Positions 13,401 to 22,806 of a stretch of DNA of 64,000 nt are shown one piece after another. How positions within the stretch are numbered: position 1 is the stretch's first letter; every line of letters starts with the position of its first letter. The notes beneath the pieces are model-generated. The model was not told the origin of the DNA and did not search any database. It saw nothing but the letters and a program-made list of their open reading frames with translations. Both the position numbers and the translations under genes were made by a program. Source of the DNA: Edolisoma coerulescens (lineage: Eukaryota > Chordata > Aves > Passeriformes > Campephagidae); NCBI GenBank assembly GCA_013397115.1, contig VWZW01000472.1, forward strand, positions 238,304-302,303, written 5' to 3'.

Positions 13401-16400
13401 GGACACAGATTTCCAAAACCTTTGCTTTGCTTTTGTTTAGTTTTCTATGTATTTGTAATGCTTTTCTTTGCCCTAAAGTGAGGGACTTTGCACTGCAGTC
13501 ATAGTCTTACATCAACCCATCTGGAATTCACACATGTGCTAACATTTTTGTAGTATTTATTCACACAGAAAAGTTTTGTGGTTTTTGTTCTGGAAAAGAA
13601 AGAGTGGGACCCTGTTTACAATTGGAAAAATATAAAAGTCTTCTCCTAGGTTTGATGGATTACTAATTCAGGGAGAAAATTATTTTAATGTAATTGTTTC
13701 ATCACTCGTAACTGCTTTTTGAAAGAGGACTTCTTTTTTACACATTTTGGTTTAACCCATTTAAAGTGTTCTACAGCAAGTGGTTTTGAACAATTACCTC
13801 TATCATAATGTTACCTAAAACTCTTTTGGTTTGTTTTAAGGAGCTACAAAAACCTGAACCTATTGGACGGACCTTCATATCTCCAGCTGTGGCAGGACAA
13901 GATTTTGCCAGATCTGAAGGTTTATTGACTTTTGAACATGGACAGAAAAATGCATTCCTGGATGTGACCCTGACTCCAAAGACAGGATCTTTAAACCCAT
14001 TTCCTAAACGTTTCCAGGTTGTACTTTCTAATCCCACAGGCGGTGCCAGGGTAGATGATGTGTATGGTATTTCTAACATCACCATTGTCTCAGATTTGGA
14101 CTCCTTGCCAGTTTGGGGACTGATTGATCAACTGCATCAGCCTCTTGATGACACCATTTTACACAGAATCCTTCAGAATCTGAATGTCAAAGTGGCTACA
14201 GAAACTACAGAAGAGCAACTTACTGCTGTGGTGCATATAATAGATAAGGTGAACACTTCCTGTTCTTTCTTAAATGATCAATGACATTATAATTAGAGTA
14301 TAATAACATAACAAGGCATATATATATATACACACACATATATAAAACAAGGCAGATCACATCCACAGCAGTGACTTGGAAGCACAGATTTCAAAAGTAA
14401 AATTAGAAATTGTGAAGTCCCACAATTAAGGAAGGAGTTTATCTGCCACTAGTTAGGATAGTGGCAAGAAATCAGAAATCAAATAGGCTGAAATGAGCAA
14501 CCAGTATTAATTTTGCATACATACCAGTAACTCTAGATTTTCTACTGTGCAAAATTTTCCCTTTGGTGCCATAGTTTCATAGAGCTTATTATGTTTTCTT
14601 GACTCTTAGGCCGCACATTTGCTGCTTTTAGGCCTGGCACAACCCCTGCTCATATCTTTACAGCAGACTGCAGTCAACACACCAGGAAATCCTACCAGTG
14701 CCAGCTGGAGTCTGCTGTAGTCTTAACCAAGCATCAGTCTTTTTTCCTCCAGTAGCTTGTGCTTAAGCATTGCTCTAAGTTCTATGAAAATTACAGACTA
14801 GTTTTATGGTGTCTCTTCCGGACTCGTGGAATAATGCACAGAAGCTGGAAAATTTCTAAATACCTAGATACGAAGCATTATAACAGTATCTATTCATTTT
14901 TGATTGTTGCCACAAAGAAAACAAAGAAAATAATGTACAAAATTCTCAGGACTTAACAATCTTTGGTTTGTGAAAAAATGAAAAATGCCACATCCTTTCT
15001 TTAATAATCAAGTCCCCTAGTAAGCATATGTTTATGTAGTTTTGACAGACTGTGCCTTATGCCTTGGCAGCAGTGATCAGGAGTTGGGAAAAGTATTCTG
15101 AACTTTCAGAATGAACATTGGAATCACAGTGAAGATATCACCAAACCATTGAATATGAGGAAATGTTACAAGCAGATTCCTTTGTGTAAAATGTTGTTTG
15201 ATTTCTTCTCCTCTCATTAGGTTACAGGTGTAGGTGAAAAACTGTTACTCACTGGTAAAAGTAGGAGTCTTTTCTATGAGATACTCTGTGCTCTGGCTAG
15301 CCCAAAACGTGAGGACACACAAGGATATAGCCTGCTTGCTGAGGTGACTGAGAAGTTTGCTTTTTCTTTGTTGACTGGGATAAAGTGTGGATCACCGGGA
15401 GAAAGGTCAGTAAGCTTGAATTCATAATATGTTTTGTAAATACATGACAACTTACCAATACAAAAAATCTAAACTACATTTTCAGAAGGGGGACTTGTCT
15501 ACCATCTAGTATGTTACCCATATGTGAATATGTTACACTGTCATGATCTTACAAAGCACTGTGTCATACTGCCAATATATAGTGCTCTGTATGATTGTGT
15601 GTCACATGTAACCAGTACTTTGGTATGGGGTAGCTGTCGAACATGAGTCAGGAGATCTGGTATGTATTAACTCACCTTTAGCTCAAATATTGCCTGGAAA
15701 AGTATTCACTATTCTTGCTAAGAAAATAATATGTAATTGTATGATTCAGAGCTGTGTTCTAAGCGTTAGATGAAAGTTAGCAACCCCAAATTTCTACTGC
15801 CATTTTGTAATTTGTATGTGCTTAGTTTTTCTTACTTGAACATTGTTTTAAAATTTTTAAAGCTACTCATAGTTTCAAATGTCTAGTTTTGTCTCCAAGG
15901 GCATAATACCCTTGTCAGGCTAATGGGCGGGGGAAATAGGTGACTGAAGAAAGAGATTATTCCTTTTATGAGACAGATGGTTTTAAACACTTTGTTTCTC
16001 CCATTGATTATCTTTTAAACAACTGGTGGTTGAATGTGTGTTCAGTGTTTAGAACTTAAAAGTTAAAATTCTTTGTTCCAAGTTTTTTGTATCATCTGTT
16101 GGGAAAAAAAAATAAAGCAAGATCATCCATTTTAATGCCTCTCCTATTTTTTAGACTCAGCTCTACGTCAAGTTGTAAAGATGAGTGTTTTGATAACCTA
16201 GCTTACTATGGATAGATTTTAGTTGCAGGTCATAAGGAGCAAATCCCAGAAGGGAAATGGAGAAGCTGAAATATGTAGAAATTCAGCCCTTTTTTTCTTT
16301 TTTCATAGAAACTGAAACTGTGTGCCAATTAAAGATCATAAGGCTAAAAATGATGAACTAATAAATTATTAACAAATCACAAATACCTTTTAGAGTCATT

Positions 16401-18170
16401 ATGTGATGAATAGTAAAGCCTGGTTCGCTTACCAGCCCTATTGCTTTTCCATTTCCACAGAGGCAAAAATATCCTTGACAGCTGCCCATATATTGCAATA
16501 ATGGCTCACAACTGGTTTCCTCAGCAAATCAATGGACACAGATTTAATGGAAAAGATGGGGATTCTATTCAAGTACCTGAACATCTACTAGAGGTCTCTG
16601 TAGTATTATCATCTCCTCAAGAAGAGAACTGTGAATCCGTACAGTTCACAGAATACAGCAGTCAGCAGTGGTTCCTTACTAGAGATAAAGAACTTGCCCT
16701 GAAGAACAAGGTTTGAAGATAATGCAGTTTTTTTCCAATAATTTATTTTAATCTAGATATTGCTCAAAACTTCATAAATGTATTTAAAACAATGTGAACA
16801 TTTTTATGGTTGTCTCTGATTAAAATGAGCACTGTGTTGAACCTTAATATTAAATTTATCTAAATTTATCTTTACACTGTACATGTTTCAGGTTTTTTCA
16901 ATGAGCTTGCAGGGTCGGAGTTCACAACCTTTGAAAGATAACAATGAAGTAATTTATCGTATTTATGCTAAAGGAAGTCGGATTGTTCCACAGAAGTCTC
17001 TATGTCTCCTCTGGAATCAAGCTGCTGAAAGGTTATTTTATTATTGTGTTTAGTTTTCCAATTTCTACCATAAATCCATGTATTTGTGTAAGATATAACT
17101 CCAATTAAATCATTTGCAAGTATAAAATTGATCCATTTCATGTCTTTTTTCCTTAATTTTTCTGGCCATTTTACCAGTATATAAAACTTTTCTTATAATA
17201 AAATGAGTAATTATTCTAGCTCAGATATTTCTCAGACTTCTGCCCTTGGCTTTAATTCATCAAAACACCATTTAGATTGTATAATGATGCATTAATTTAC
17301 AGTGACAGGCCACAGAACTGCATCAATAAACGTGTTAATGAATTTGGAGATATTTATTTTCTGTATCCTGTTGAAGTCTAGTTGGTTTAGATTCAATTTC
17401 ATTAGACCAACTGGATGATACCAGCCTGCTGTTGATACAAACTATTTCTCTTCAGGAGGAGATGCACCAGAATTTACCTGTATGCTTTCCTTTTATCTGT
17501 GCACAATTTCCAGTAGAAATGGCTTAGGATATCATCTGTCGTATGCTTTACTCTTTTTCAAAACCACTTCACCAATACTGAAAAAAAACCCCAAAACAAA
17601 ACCTGAATTTTAGTTTCAAACCAACAAGTAGCAGTATAAAATGTTCTTCATAACAGGGTAAGGTATTGAGCAAAGTTAAGTAACAAACTATTTGAAAAGT
17701 CAGACAGGTCTAGAAATCTAGCAGAAATTTTAAAAACATGGCCACAAAAATTCTCTAGTGAAAAAAAAATAATGTTAATTTTAATACATTTACAAAGATT
17801 TTTAAAAAAGAAATTAAAAAGCTATAGAAAATATTTTAATCTCATGTAAATGTGCTATTCTGAGCACTGCACATGAAAGATTACAGAAAACACCTACTGA
17901 ATAGTCTAGGAAACTTGGTATTCCAGGAATACAACAAAAATTTTCAAGCCTGCTTACCATGTGAATTACACAAGTCCATTTCCAACTTTGTAAAACTGTT
18001 GTTTTGCAGCTGGCTGTCTGATAGCGGGTTCTGCAAAGTTGTTGATGACACATCAGATTATGTGGAATGCTCCTGTTCTCATATGTCCATTTATGCAGTT
18101 TATGCCCAAACAGATAACTTATCGTCATACAATGAGGCTTTTTTTTCTTCTGGATTCATCTGCATTTCAG
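558..18170 (+). CDS. ADGRV1: ADGRV1 (GPR98/VLGR1), partial gene: nine internal exons from Calx-beta repeats to GPS
   Basis: This entry spans the nine exons listed separately. ADGRV1 is the largest adhesion GPCR. Its ectodomain of many Calx-beta repeats forms ankle links between hair-cell stereocilia and a periciliary complex in photoreceptors, and human loss causes Usher syndrome 2C. The exons, 558-1405, 4345-4462, 5295-5466, 9084-9326, 13841-14248, 15221-15405, 16461-16710, 16892-17031 and 18010-18170, splice in phase without a stop into about 841 codons. The order is last Calx-beta repeats, GAIN domain, then the GPS with the HMS tripeptide. As I recall, this corresponds to roughly residues 4990-5915 of the 6306-residue human protein. 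The exons upstream lie outside the window. Those for the seven-transmembrane bundle and the PDZ-binding tail were not found downstream, so the gene is incomplete at both ends here. Nothing in these exons suggests decay. Confidence 0.96.
2404..2600 (+). mobile_element. CR1 LINE 3' fragment
   Basis: The segment reads like the CR1 3' end on the + strand. It has 'GGCAGTGGCACAGGTTGC', then 'CCATCCCTGGAATTTTTTCA' and 'AAAGGTGTTGGACTAGAGAC', the usual order of CR1 3' UTR landmarks. It is divergent, hence old, and 5' truncated. The terminal short repeats are not clear. Confidence 0.7.
3059..3091. repeat. 12-bp tandem repeat, about 2.7 copies
   Basis: The unit AGATTAAACTAC is repeated perfectly at 3059-3070 and 3071-3082, with a partial third copy to 3091. 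It lies deep in an ADGRV1 intron. Confidence 0.85.
4345..4462 (+). CDS. ADGRV1: ADGRV1 exon: start of a Calx-beta repeat
   Basis: This 118-nt exon has its acceptor CACAG at 4340-4344, and its donor AG|GTGCAG is weaker than consensus. Its first two bases (GA) complete the Gly codon opened by the preceding exon. It encodes SDLQNGILGFIPEVQ and LLTVTRQPN, the first strands of a Calx-beta repeat, and leaves AG, which pairs with the G of the next exon to make Arg. Reading past the donor soon meets a stop, which supports the donor placement. Similarity to mammalian ADGRV1 (GSDLHNGI, VTRQPNR) is clear from memory. Confidence 0.93.
4463..5294 (+). other. ADGRV1: ADGRV1 intron
   Basis: This is AT-rich intronic sequence from the GTGCAG donor to the TTATAG acceptor at 5289-5294. 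I recognise no repeat or gene in it. Confidence 0.8.
5295..5466 (+). CDS. ADGRV1: ADGRV1 exon: Calx-beta repeat, middle part
   Basis: This 172-nt exon follows a TATAG acceptor and ends at a strong donor (CAT|GTAAGT). One base completes an Arg codon, and 57 codons follow to a phase-0 end. It encodes RAFEDVKVFWRVTFNKT, LLKDGVNLENEL and CVAGQTMCNISIEIKPDH. These match the mammalian protein closely, including the paired cysteines of the TTC...QTxC segment. The open frame begins upstream at 5215 only by intronic read-through. Confidence 0.96.
5467..9083 (+). other. ADGRV1: ADGRV1 intron with a solo LTR
   Basis: This 3.6-kb intron is mainly of interest for the LTR at 6998-8094, listed separately. 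A poly-T run lies near 8168-8183. The remaining open frames (5982-6167, 6528-6716, 8858-9043) show no homology I can recognise. Confidence 0.75.
6998..8094 (+). mobile_element. Solo LTR of an endogenous retrovirus with internal degenerate tandem units
   Basis: The element starts TGTGGGTTGACCCTGGCTGG and ends CAAACCCAATACA, so it has TG...CA termini, and is about 1.1 kb long. Its U3 carries a diverged motif of the form CCTGCTCCAGTGTGGGCTCC repeated near 7494, 7543, 7597 and 7648. Overlapping open frames on both strands at 7485-8296 reflect this GC-rich repeat, not genes. The 3' end resembles that of the LTR-related segment at 54395-55216 (CTTCTCACA...ACACCTG...CACAAACCCAACACA), so the two belong to related families. 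No retroviral internal region is adjacent. I saw no clean target-site duplication. Confidence 0.75.
9084..9326 (+). CDS. ADGRV1: ADGRV1 exon: Calx-beta repeat end and next repeat start
   Basis: This 243-nt exon (81 codons, phase 0 at both ends) lies between TTACAG at 9078-9083 and the donor CAG|GTAAGA. It encodes VPEFETYIFVELYAVS, the conserved GAALNNSARFAFITV strand that closes one Calx-beta repeat, and VGSRFAVAHKKTALISLQV, which opens the next. It is well conserved relative to the mammalian protein and has no frame problem. Confidence 0.96.
9327..13840 (+). other. ADGRV1: ADGRV1 intron with a long CR1
   Basis: This 4.5-kb intron is about half CR1 (9375-11530, listed separately). The 11531-13840 part is AT-rich and holds nothing I recognise. 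It ends in TTGTTTTAAG, the acceptor of the next exon. Confidence 0.75.
9375..11530 (+). mobile_element. CR1 LINE, 5' truncated, decayed reverse transcriptase and 3' UTR
   Basis: This is a roughly 2.1-kb + strand CR1. Its ORF2 pieces lie in several frames: the reverse-transcriptase core IYLDFGKAFDT near 10374, the FADD catalytic box at 10657-10668, and the tail landmarks 'CAGCCTGGAGAAGAGG' and 'AGGAAGAAATTCTTTACTGT'. It ends with CATAGATTTTATGATTAA, close to the CR1 terminal repeat. Multiple stops and shifts make it non-functional. The ORF1 and endonuclease regions are missing, the usual CR1 5' truncation. Open frames at 9888-11511 on both strands belong to it. Confidence 0.93.
13841..14248 (+). 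CDS. ADGRV1: ADGRV1 exon: last Calx-beta repeat and start of GAIN domain
   Basis: This 408-nt exon (136 codons, phase 0) follows TTTTAAG and ends at GATAAG|GTGAAC. It begins ELQKPEPIGRTFISPAVAG and continues with the final Calx-beta strands (LTFEHGQKNAFLDVTLTP, FPKRFQVVLSNPTGGARV, GISNITIVSD). It then passes into the helical part of the GAIN region (LPVWGLIDQLHQPLDD, KVATETTEEQLTAVVHII). All landmarks have close mammalian counterparts. Confidence 0.97.
14249..15220 (+). other. ADGRV1: ADGRV1 intron
   Basis: A short TA/CA dinucleotide stretch lies near 14319-14345. The rest is unique AT-rich sequence, including a short open frame at 14759-14956 with no support. The polypyrimidine tract and CATTAG acceptor end at 15220. 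Confidence 0.8.
15221..15405 (+). CDS. ADGRV1: ADGRV1 exon: GAIN domain
   Basis: This 185-nt exon runs from the ATTAG acceptor to AG|GTCAGT. It encodes VTGVGEKLLLTGKSRSLFYE, ILCALASPKREDTQGYSLLA and FAFSLLTGIKCGSPGER, and leaves two bases of the Arg codon. It has no internal methionine, so it is easy to miss in a start-based search. The TLFYEILCSL- and CGSPGE-type motifs fix the identity. Confidence 0.95.
15406..16460 (+). other. ADGRV1: ADGRV1 intron
   Basis: This is AT-rich intronic sequence with a polypyrimidine tract and TCCACAG acceptor at 16454-16460. I recognise no repeats. Confidence 0.8.
16461..16710 (+). CDS. ADGRV1: ADGRV1 exon: GAIN domain
   Basis: This 250-nt exon lies between CCACAG and AACAAG|GTTTGA, the donor being weaker than average. 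One base completes Arg; 83 codons follow to a phase-0 end. It encodes GKNILDSCPYIAIMAHNWFP, QQINGHRFNGKDGDSIQVPE and SVQFTEYSSQQWFLT. These are close to the mammalian GAIN sequence, including the cysteine of DSCPY and the FTEYSSQQWF strand. Confidence 0.96.
16892..17031 (+). CDS. ADGRV1: ADGRV1 exon: GAIN domain
   Basis: This 140-nt exon lies between TTTCAG at 16886-16891 and AG|GTTATT. It encodes VFSMSLQGRSSQPLKDNNEV, IYRIYAKGSRIVPQKSLCLL and WNQAAE, then leaves AG to join the C of the next exon as Ser. The CLLWNQAA motif directly precedes the GPS in ADGRV1. No internal open frame longer than the exon exists. Confidence 0.95.
17032..18009 (+). other. ADGRV1: ADGRV1 intron
   Basis: This is AT-rich intronic sequence with A-runs near 17580 and 17760. 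I recognise no repeat or gene. The acceptor TTTTGCAG ends at 18009. Confidence 0.8.
18010..18170 (+). CDS. ADGRV1: ADGRV1 exon: GPS motif, last coding exon recognised
   Basis: This 161-nt exon encodes SWLSDSGFCKVVDDTSDYVE, CSCSHMSIYAVYA and NLSSYNEAFFSSGFICISG. CSCSHMS is the GPS, with the four-cysteine pattern and the HMS tripeptide, consistent with autoproteolysis between His and the following residue. The Stachel-like stretch and the start of transmembrane helix 1 follow. The donor TCAG|GTCAGT leaves one base (phase 1). The next exon should continue helix 1, but no such sequence was recognised to the right within this window. Confidence 0.97.
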
Positions 18171-18382
18171 GTCAGTTCATTTAAGATAGTTTTCCCATTA
18201 ATAACAACTGATGACCAGTAAAACTGATTGGTAATTAACATTTTTGGTAGCTGATGACAATCTTTTTATTCAGTGGAATACTGAAGGAATGTTAACTAAC
18301 TTCATGTTATTAAAGGTGCCATTTTGTCTGGTATTTGCACACTGACAAATTTTGCCACTGGAAAAAATGTCAAGCATAGAAA

Positions 18383-20850
18383 TATCACAGAATCAACTAG
18401 GTTGGAAAAGGTTTTTGATGTCATTGAGTCCAACCTACAACCTAACACCACCCTGCCAACTAGATGAGTGCCACATCCAGTCTTTTCTTAAGCACCTCCA
18501 AGGGTGGTGACTCCACCACCTCCCTGGGCAGCCCATTCCAATCCCTGCTGGCTCATCTTTTGGCACATAGGGACGGCCTGGTCCTGTGCCTTCAAGATTT
18601 CTTTCTTGAGGTATGTCCCTCCTTCCAGGACCCCTTTGTTTTTGAGGGCTGTTTTCCAAGGTATCCTCCAAAACAGCATCCTGAATTCCACCCTCTGGAA
18701 GTCTAATGTAAAAGTTTTTTTGAAGTTTCAATATCCTTATTTTACTGAATATTGAGAACTCATGGGTTTTTTAATGGATTTCATGGTCACTATGCCCCAG
18801 ACGGCCTCTGACTACCATGTCTCCCACCAGCTCCTCTCTGTTTCCAAACAGCAGGTCTAGCAGACCCTCACCCCCGGCAGGCTCGCTCACCAGCTGTGAC
18901 AAGAAGCTCTCCTCCATACATTCCAAGAATCTCCTGGACTGCCTCTTCTCCACTGTGCTGAGTTCCCAGCAGATATCTGGCAGGTTAAATCTCCTACAAG
19001 AACAAGGGCTGGCGATCTTGAAACCTCCTTCCTCCTGACTGGGTGGTCCATAAGAGACTCCCACCAGGATGTCAGCCTTGCTGGCCTTTCCCCGATTCTT
19101 ACCCATGGCACTCGATCTCATTGTCATTGATCTCAAATTCCATGGTGTCGAGAGCCTCCCTAACAGAGCCACCCCTCCACCTCTCCTGCCTCGCCTCTCT
19201 CTTGTGAAGAGCTTGTAGCCATCCATTGCAGCGCTCCAGTCATACAAGTCATGCCACCACGTTTCTGTGATGGTGACTATGTCACAGCTTTCCTGCTGTA
19301 CCATGGCTTCAGCTCCTCTTGTTTGTTACCCATGCTGCATGCACCAGTGTAAAGGCACTTCAGCTGGGCTGCTGACTTTACTCCTGACTTGGGCTTACCA
19401 CCCTTGGGCTCATCTCTGGAGAGCCTGTTTTCATCCCCTTCCCCCTTCAAATCTAGTTTAAAGCCCTCTCAGTCAGCCCTGCCAACTCATGGGCTAGAAC
19501 CCTTTTGCCCTTGTTAGACAGTGGAGCCCATCTGACTCAAGCAGGCCTGGTGCTGTAAAAATTGCCCATGGTAAAGAAACCAAAATTCCTCTGATGGCAC
19601 CAGCCCTTAAACCATGCATCAATAACGTGGGTTTTCCTGTTCCTTTTATCATTCATCCCTGCTCCTGAAGGAACTGAGCAGAACACCTGTGCTCCTGCCC
19701 CATCAAGCAATCAATCCAGAGCCCTGACATCCTTTTTAATGACCCTGGTACCCTTATTGTCAGCCTCATCACTGCCAACCTGGACAACCAGCAGTGGGTA
19801 ATAATAAGAGGGCTGAATTAGTTCAGGGAGTCTCCTGGTGATATCCCATACCTGGGCCCCAGGAAGGCAGCAGACTTCCCTGTGGGATGGGTCTGGTTGA
19901 CATACAGGGCCCTCAGTTCCCCTCAGAAGGGAGTCACCTACTACAACTACCCTTCTTTTATTCTTAATTCCTGAGGCTGTGATCTGTCTGACAGACAAAG
20001 TACAGCTGGAAGACTCTCCAGACAGATTTTCTTCTTTAGTGTCATCTGCCTGACCCCCTGGACCCAGGGCCTCGTACCTATTCTGTAAGGGCACCTGGGA
20101 AGGTGATGGGGGTCAGGAGGGAATTTTACTACCTGTCCAAGTAGGTACCCGTTTCCATTCCCTCCATCTGCTAGGTCTCCTTCTGCCTGATGGTAAGAGG
20201 GACAGGGCTCCTCCAACTCCTGCTGAGCTTCTCTCAGGTTTGCAAGGCTGTAACTCCACAAGTCTATTTCTCTTTCACTCTCCCTAACACTCCTCAGCCT
20301 TTTCACGTCTTCCTTATGCCCTGCCACCAGACAGAGCAGATCATTCACCTGCTCACACCACACACAGGTGTCTTTTGCTCTGTCCTCTGGTACTGCCCCC
20401 AGGCTCAGGCACTCCCTGCAGCCAGGGGTCTGGACACCTGTGTCCTTGGGGGTTCTGTTTGGGTTAGCACACTTTTGCTGGCAGCAGCAGCAATAGCTTT
20501 TGACCATTTGTTAACCACTGCTTGGGGGAAAAAAAAAGCACCCTACAACCAGCCAAAAGACACAACCTACCACCAGGAGCATGGCTGCACCCTTCCTGCT
20601 TGTCTTGCCTGTGGGAACTGCCCGCAAACTGCTGTGCCACGCTTTCACTGACCTGCCATGCCCTGCCCGTTTGCCCACTTCTGTTCACAGCACTCCCTTG
20701 AGCCTTTTTTACATCACCTGCAAATGGCCTGGAGATCACCCCTTGTTCGCCTGAATGCTCCTTTTTATAGCCAGCCAAACAATCTTTGTTTTGCTGGGTT
20801 GAGAAGTGAGTATTATGGCTTCTGCTATTTGTGCTGCTGGCTAATGTGCC
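18383..20850 (-). mobile_element. CR1 LINE with ORF1 and endonuclease but deleted reverse transcriptase
   Basis: On the - strand, 5' to 3', the element has a 5' UTR-like part (about 20850-20510) and ORF1 (20507-19711, in two frames). ORF1 includes the VVVVGDSLLRGTE esterase-like block and LLVVQVGSDEADN. The ORF2 APE-type endonuclease follows (19304-18771: TITETWW, GRLGHSDHE), then the endonuclease-RT linker (RLPEGGIQDAVLEDTLE, VPKDEPAG, 18715-18550). There the sequence jumps near 18545 straight to the 3' UTR end, with no RT. The 3' end, at the left, reads ATCACAGAATCA on the + strand. Stops and shifts are present. Unlike most CR1 copies, it keeps the 5' part and has lost the middle. Confidence 0.88.
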
Positions 20851-22086
20851 TTATTTTCCCAACACAGTATTCTTAAAATTGTAACTTGTAATGCAGAATC
20901 AAAAACATTTGCACTCCTGGATACTGTAAATCATCCCAAAAACATGTATCTGTGATCTAAGTTAGGACCTTTTCTGTTACTGAATGTAGCCTGTCCAATA
21001 AAATACTAAACGGCATTAAAAATGTGCATCAACCTTCACTTTCCACTTGTAGTCACCTTATGATTTACTTAACTTATGTTCACTTTACCTATATTGTCTC
21101 AAGGGTTACAGGCTATTTTTATGTCAAAAATTATTAGTAGTTCAGTTAATACTGCAGACAAATAAATTCTACTTTCTAATCTATCTGACAATATCCTCAA
21201 TTGGTTTCTTGTGAAGGTGGAAAGGTAAGCCCAAGAAACTGAAACCAGAAGAATATACTGAGCATTTCACCAAAGAGTACAACTTTCTAAAAAACAGATG
21301 AAGAAAAGAAAAAATATATTTTAATTCTTAGGCAGACTGTGAACTGACATCAGATTTGTCTTACAGAAAGATAAGTGAATATCATCTTACAGATTTACTT
21401 TGAAATTACCCAATCATACAGTATTTGTATAAAGGAAGATATGTTCCAGAAAGAAATATTAATGATGTACTTTATTAATTTGCAGTTTTAGCATACTGAT
21501 GAAGAACTGATAAAACTTGAAGTCATGGACTTGCAACTCAGTGTGCACCTTGATAACTTCCAGAAGCTGAATTCAACTTATCTGCCGAGAAAATTATTTG
21601 AATTTTATTTACCTACAACCATATACATCTGGAAGTATTTTTTGCATACTAGACCACTGTGACCAAGAGCACTGAATATGCTGATATCTGCAAGAATTTA
21701 TCAGATCTTTTACTTCATGTTTAATCTTTATGTAGTCTCAGCAAAGTAGTATCCAATGGTCCCTGACATTCTCAAAATACTTCAGAAAGAAGAGACGCGA
21801 CACTGTAAATGTAACAGTAGATCGACATTCAGGACAAACAAGAGCTCTGTTCCTGGATGACAACTGTGAGTATAAGCTCATGGTATCAAACAAGCTGTTT
21901 CCTTTTCTACTACTAGAAACTGATTTCAAGGCACACAACCCTCTTAAGGTGCACTTTTGCGAAACACAATAGAATTGAGTAGCAGTATACGTACTACCAG
22001 ATAATACGTTTTCAAGTGCATCACGACACATGTCTTGAAAAATCAGTTGGTGGAAGGCAATATTATGCACTCTGAAACTGAAACCT

Positions 22087-22806
22087 TCATAGAATCACAG
22101 AATAAGCTGATTTGGAAGGAATCCATGAGGACCATTGAGGTCCATCTCCTGGCCCTGCACTGGACAGCCCAAAGAATCACAACATGTCCCTGAGAGTGTT
22201 GTCCAAGTGCTTCTTGAACTCAGACAGCCTTGGTGCTGTGACCACTTCCCTGGGAAGCTGCATCCAGTGTCCAGCCACCTCTGGGTGAAGAAATTTTTCC
22301 TCATATTTAACCTGAACCTTCCTCAAGTCAACTTCATGTTGTTTCCTTGAGTCTTGTCATTGGTATGCAAGAACAAAGATATCAGTTCTTGCCCCTCCAC
22401 TTCCGCCTGTCAGGATGTTGAGGACATGACAAGGTCTTCCCTCAGTCTCCTCCAGGCCAAACAAACCAAGTGACCTCAGCTACCTCTCATACGGCTTCCC
22501 CTCCAGATCCTTGACCATCCTCATGGCCCTCCTTTGGACGGCTAATAGCTTAATGTCTTTTTTATATTATGGTACCCAAAACTGCACACAATACTCAAGG
22601 TGAGACCATCCCAGTGCAGAGCAGAGCAGGACAATCCTCCTCTCCTGACTAGCTGGCAGTGCTGGGCCTGATGCCCCTGGCTGCCAGGGCACATTATTCA
22701 CTGAAATGCAGCTTGGCATTAACAAAAATCCCCCACGTCCCTTTCCACAGCACTGCTTCCCAGCCTCTTGTTCCCTAGTCTGTACACACAACCAGGTTTG
22801 TCCCAC
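22087..22806 (-). mobile_element. CR1 LINE 3' UTR fragment
   Basis: The left end TCATAGAATCACAGAAT is the reverse complement of the CR1 3' end. It is followed by landmarks in antisense order: 'GTGAAGAAATTTTTCCTCAT', 'CTCCTCCAGGCCAAACA', 'CCTTTGGACGGCTAATA' and 'GACCATCCCAGTGCAGAGC'. It is an old, 5'-truncated copy. The open frames in both directions here (22095-22304, 22135-22350, 22567-22857) are within it. Confidence 0.88.

Noticed and set aside
14319..14345. TA/CA stretch considered as a CRISPR-like or regulatory repeat
   Set aside because: It is a short dinucleotide microsatellite in an intron; there is no spacer structure, and the genome is vertebrate.
18771..20507. Open frames of 177 and 186 codons on the minus strand that could be called genes
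   Set aside because: They are the endonuclease and ORF1 of a CR1 retrotransposon, with disrupted frames.
21484..21662. 57-codon stop-free + strand stretch, tested as a missing ADGRV1 exon
   Set aside because: It has no resemblance to the receptor's transmembrane or tail sequence, and ends in a stop without a donor.
21738..22070. 110-codon minus-strand frame with a CPEC pair
   Set aside because: No second cysteine/histidine pair in zinc-finger spacing, no splice context and no recognised family; its composition looks random.
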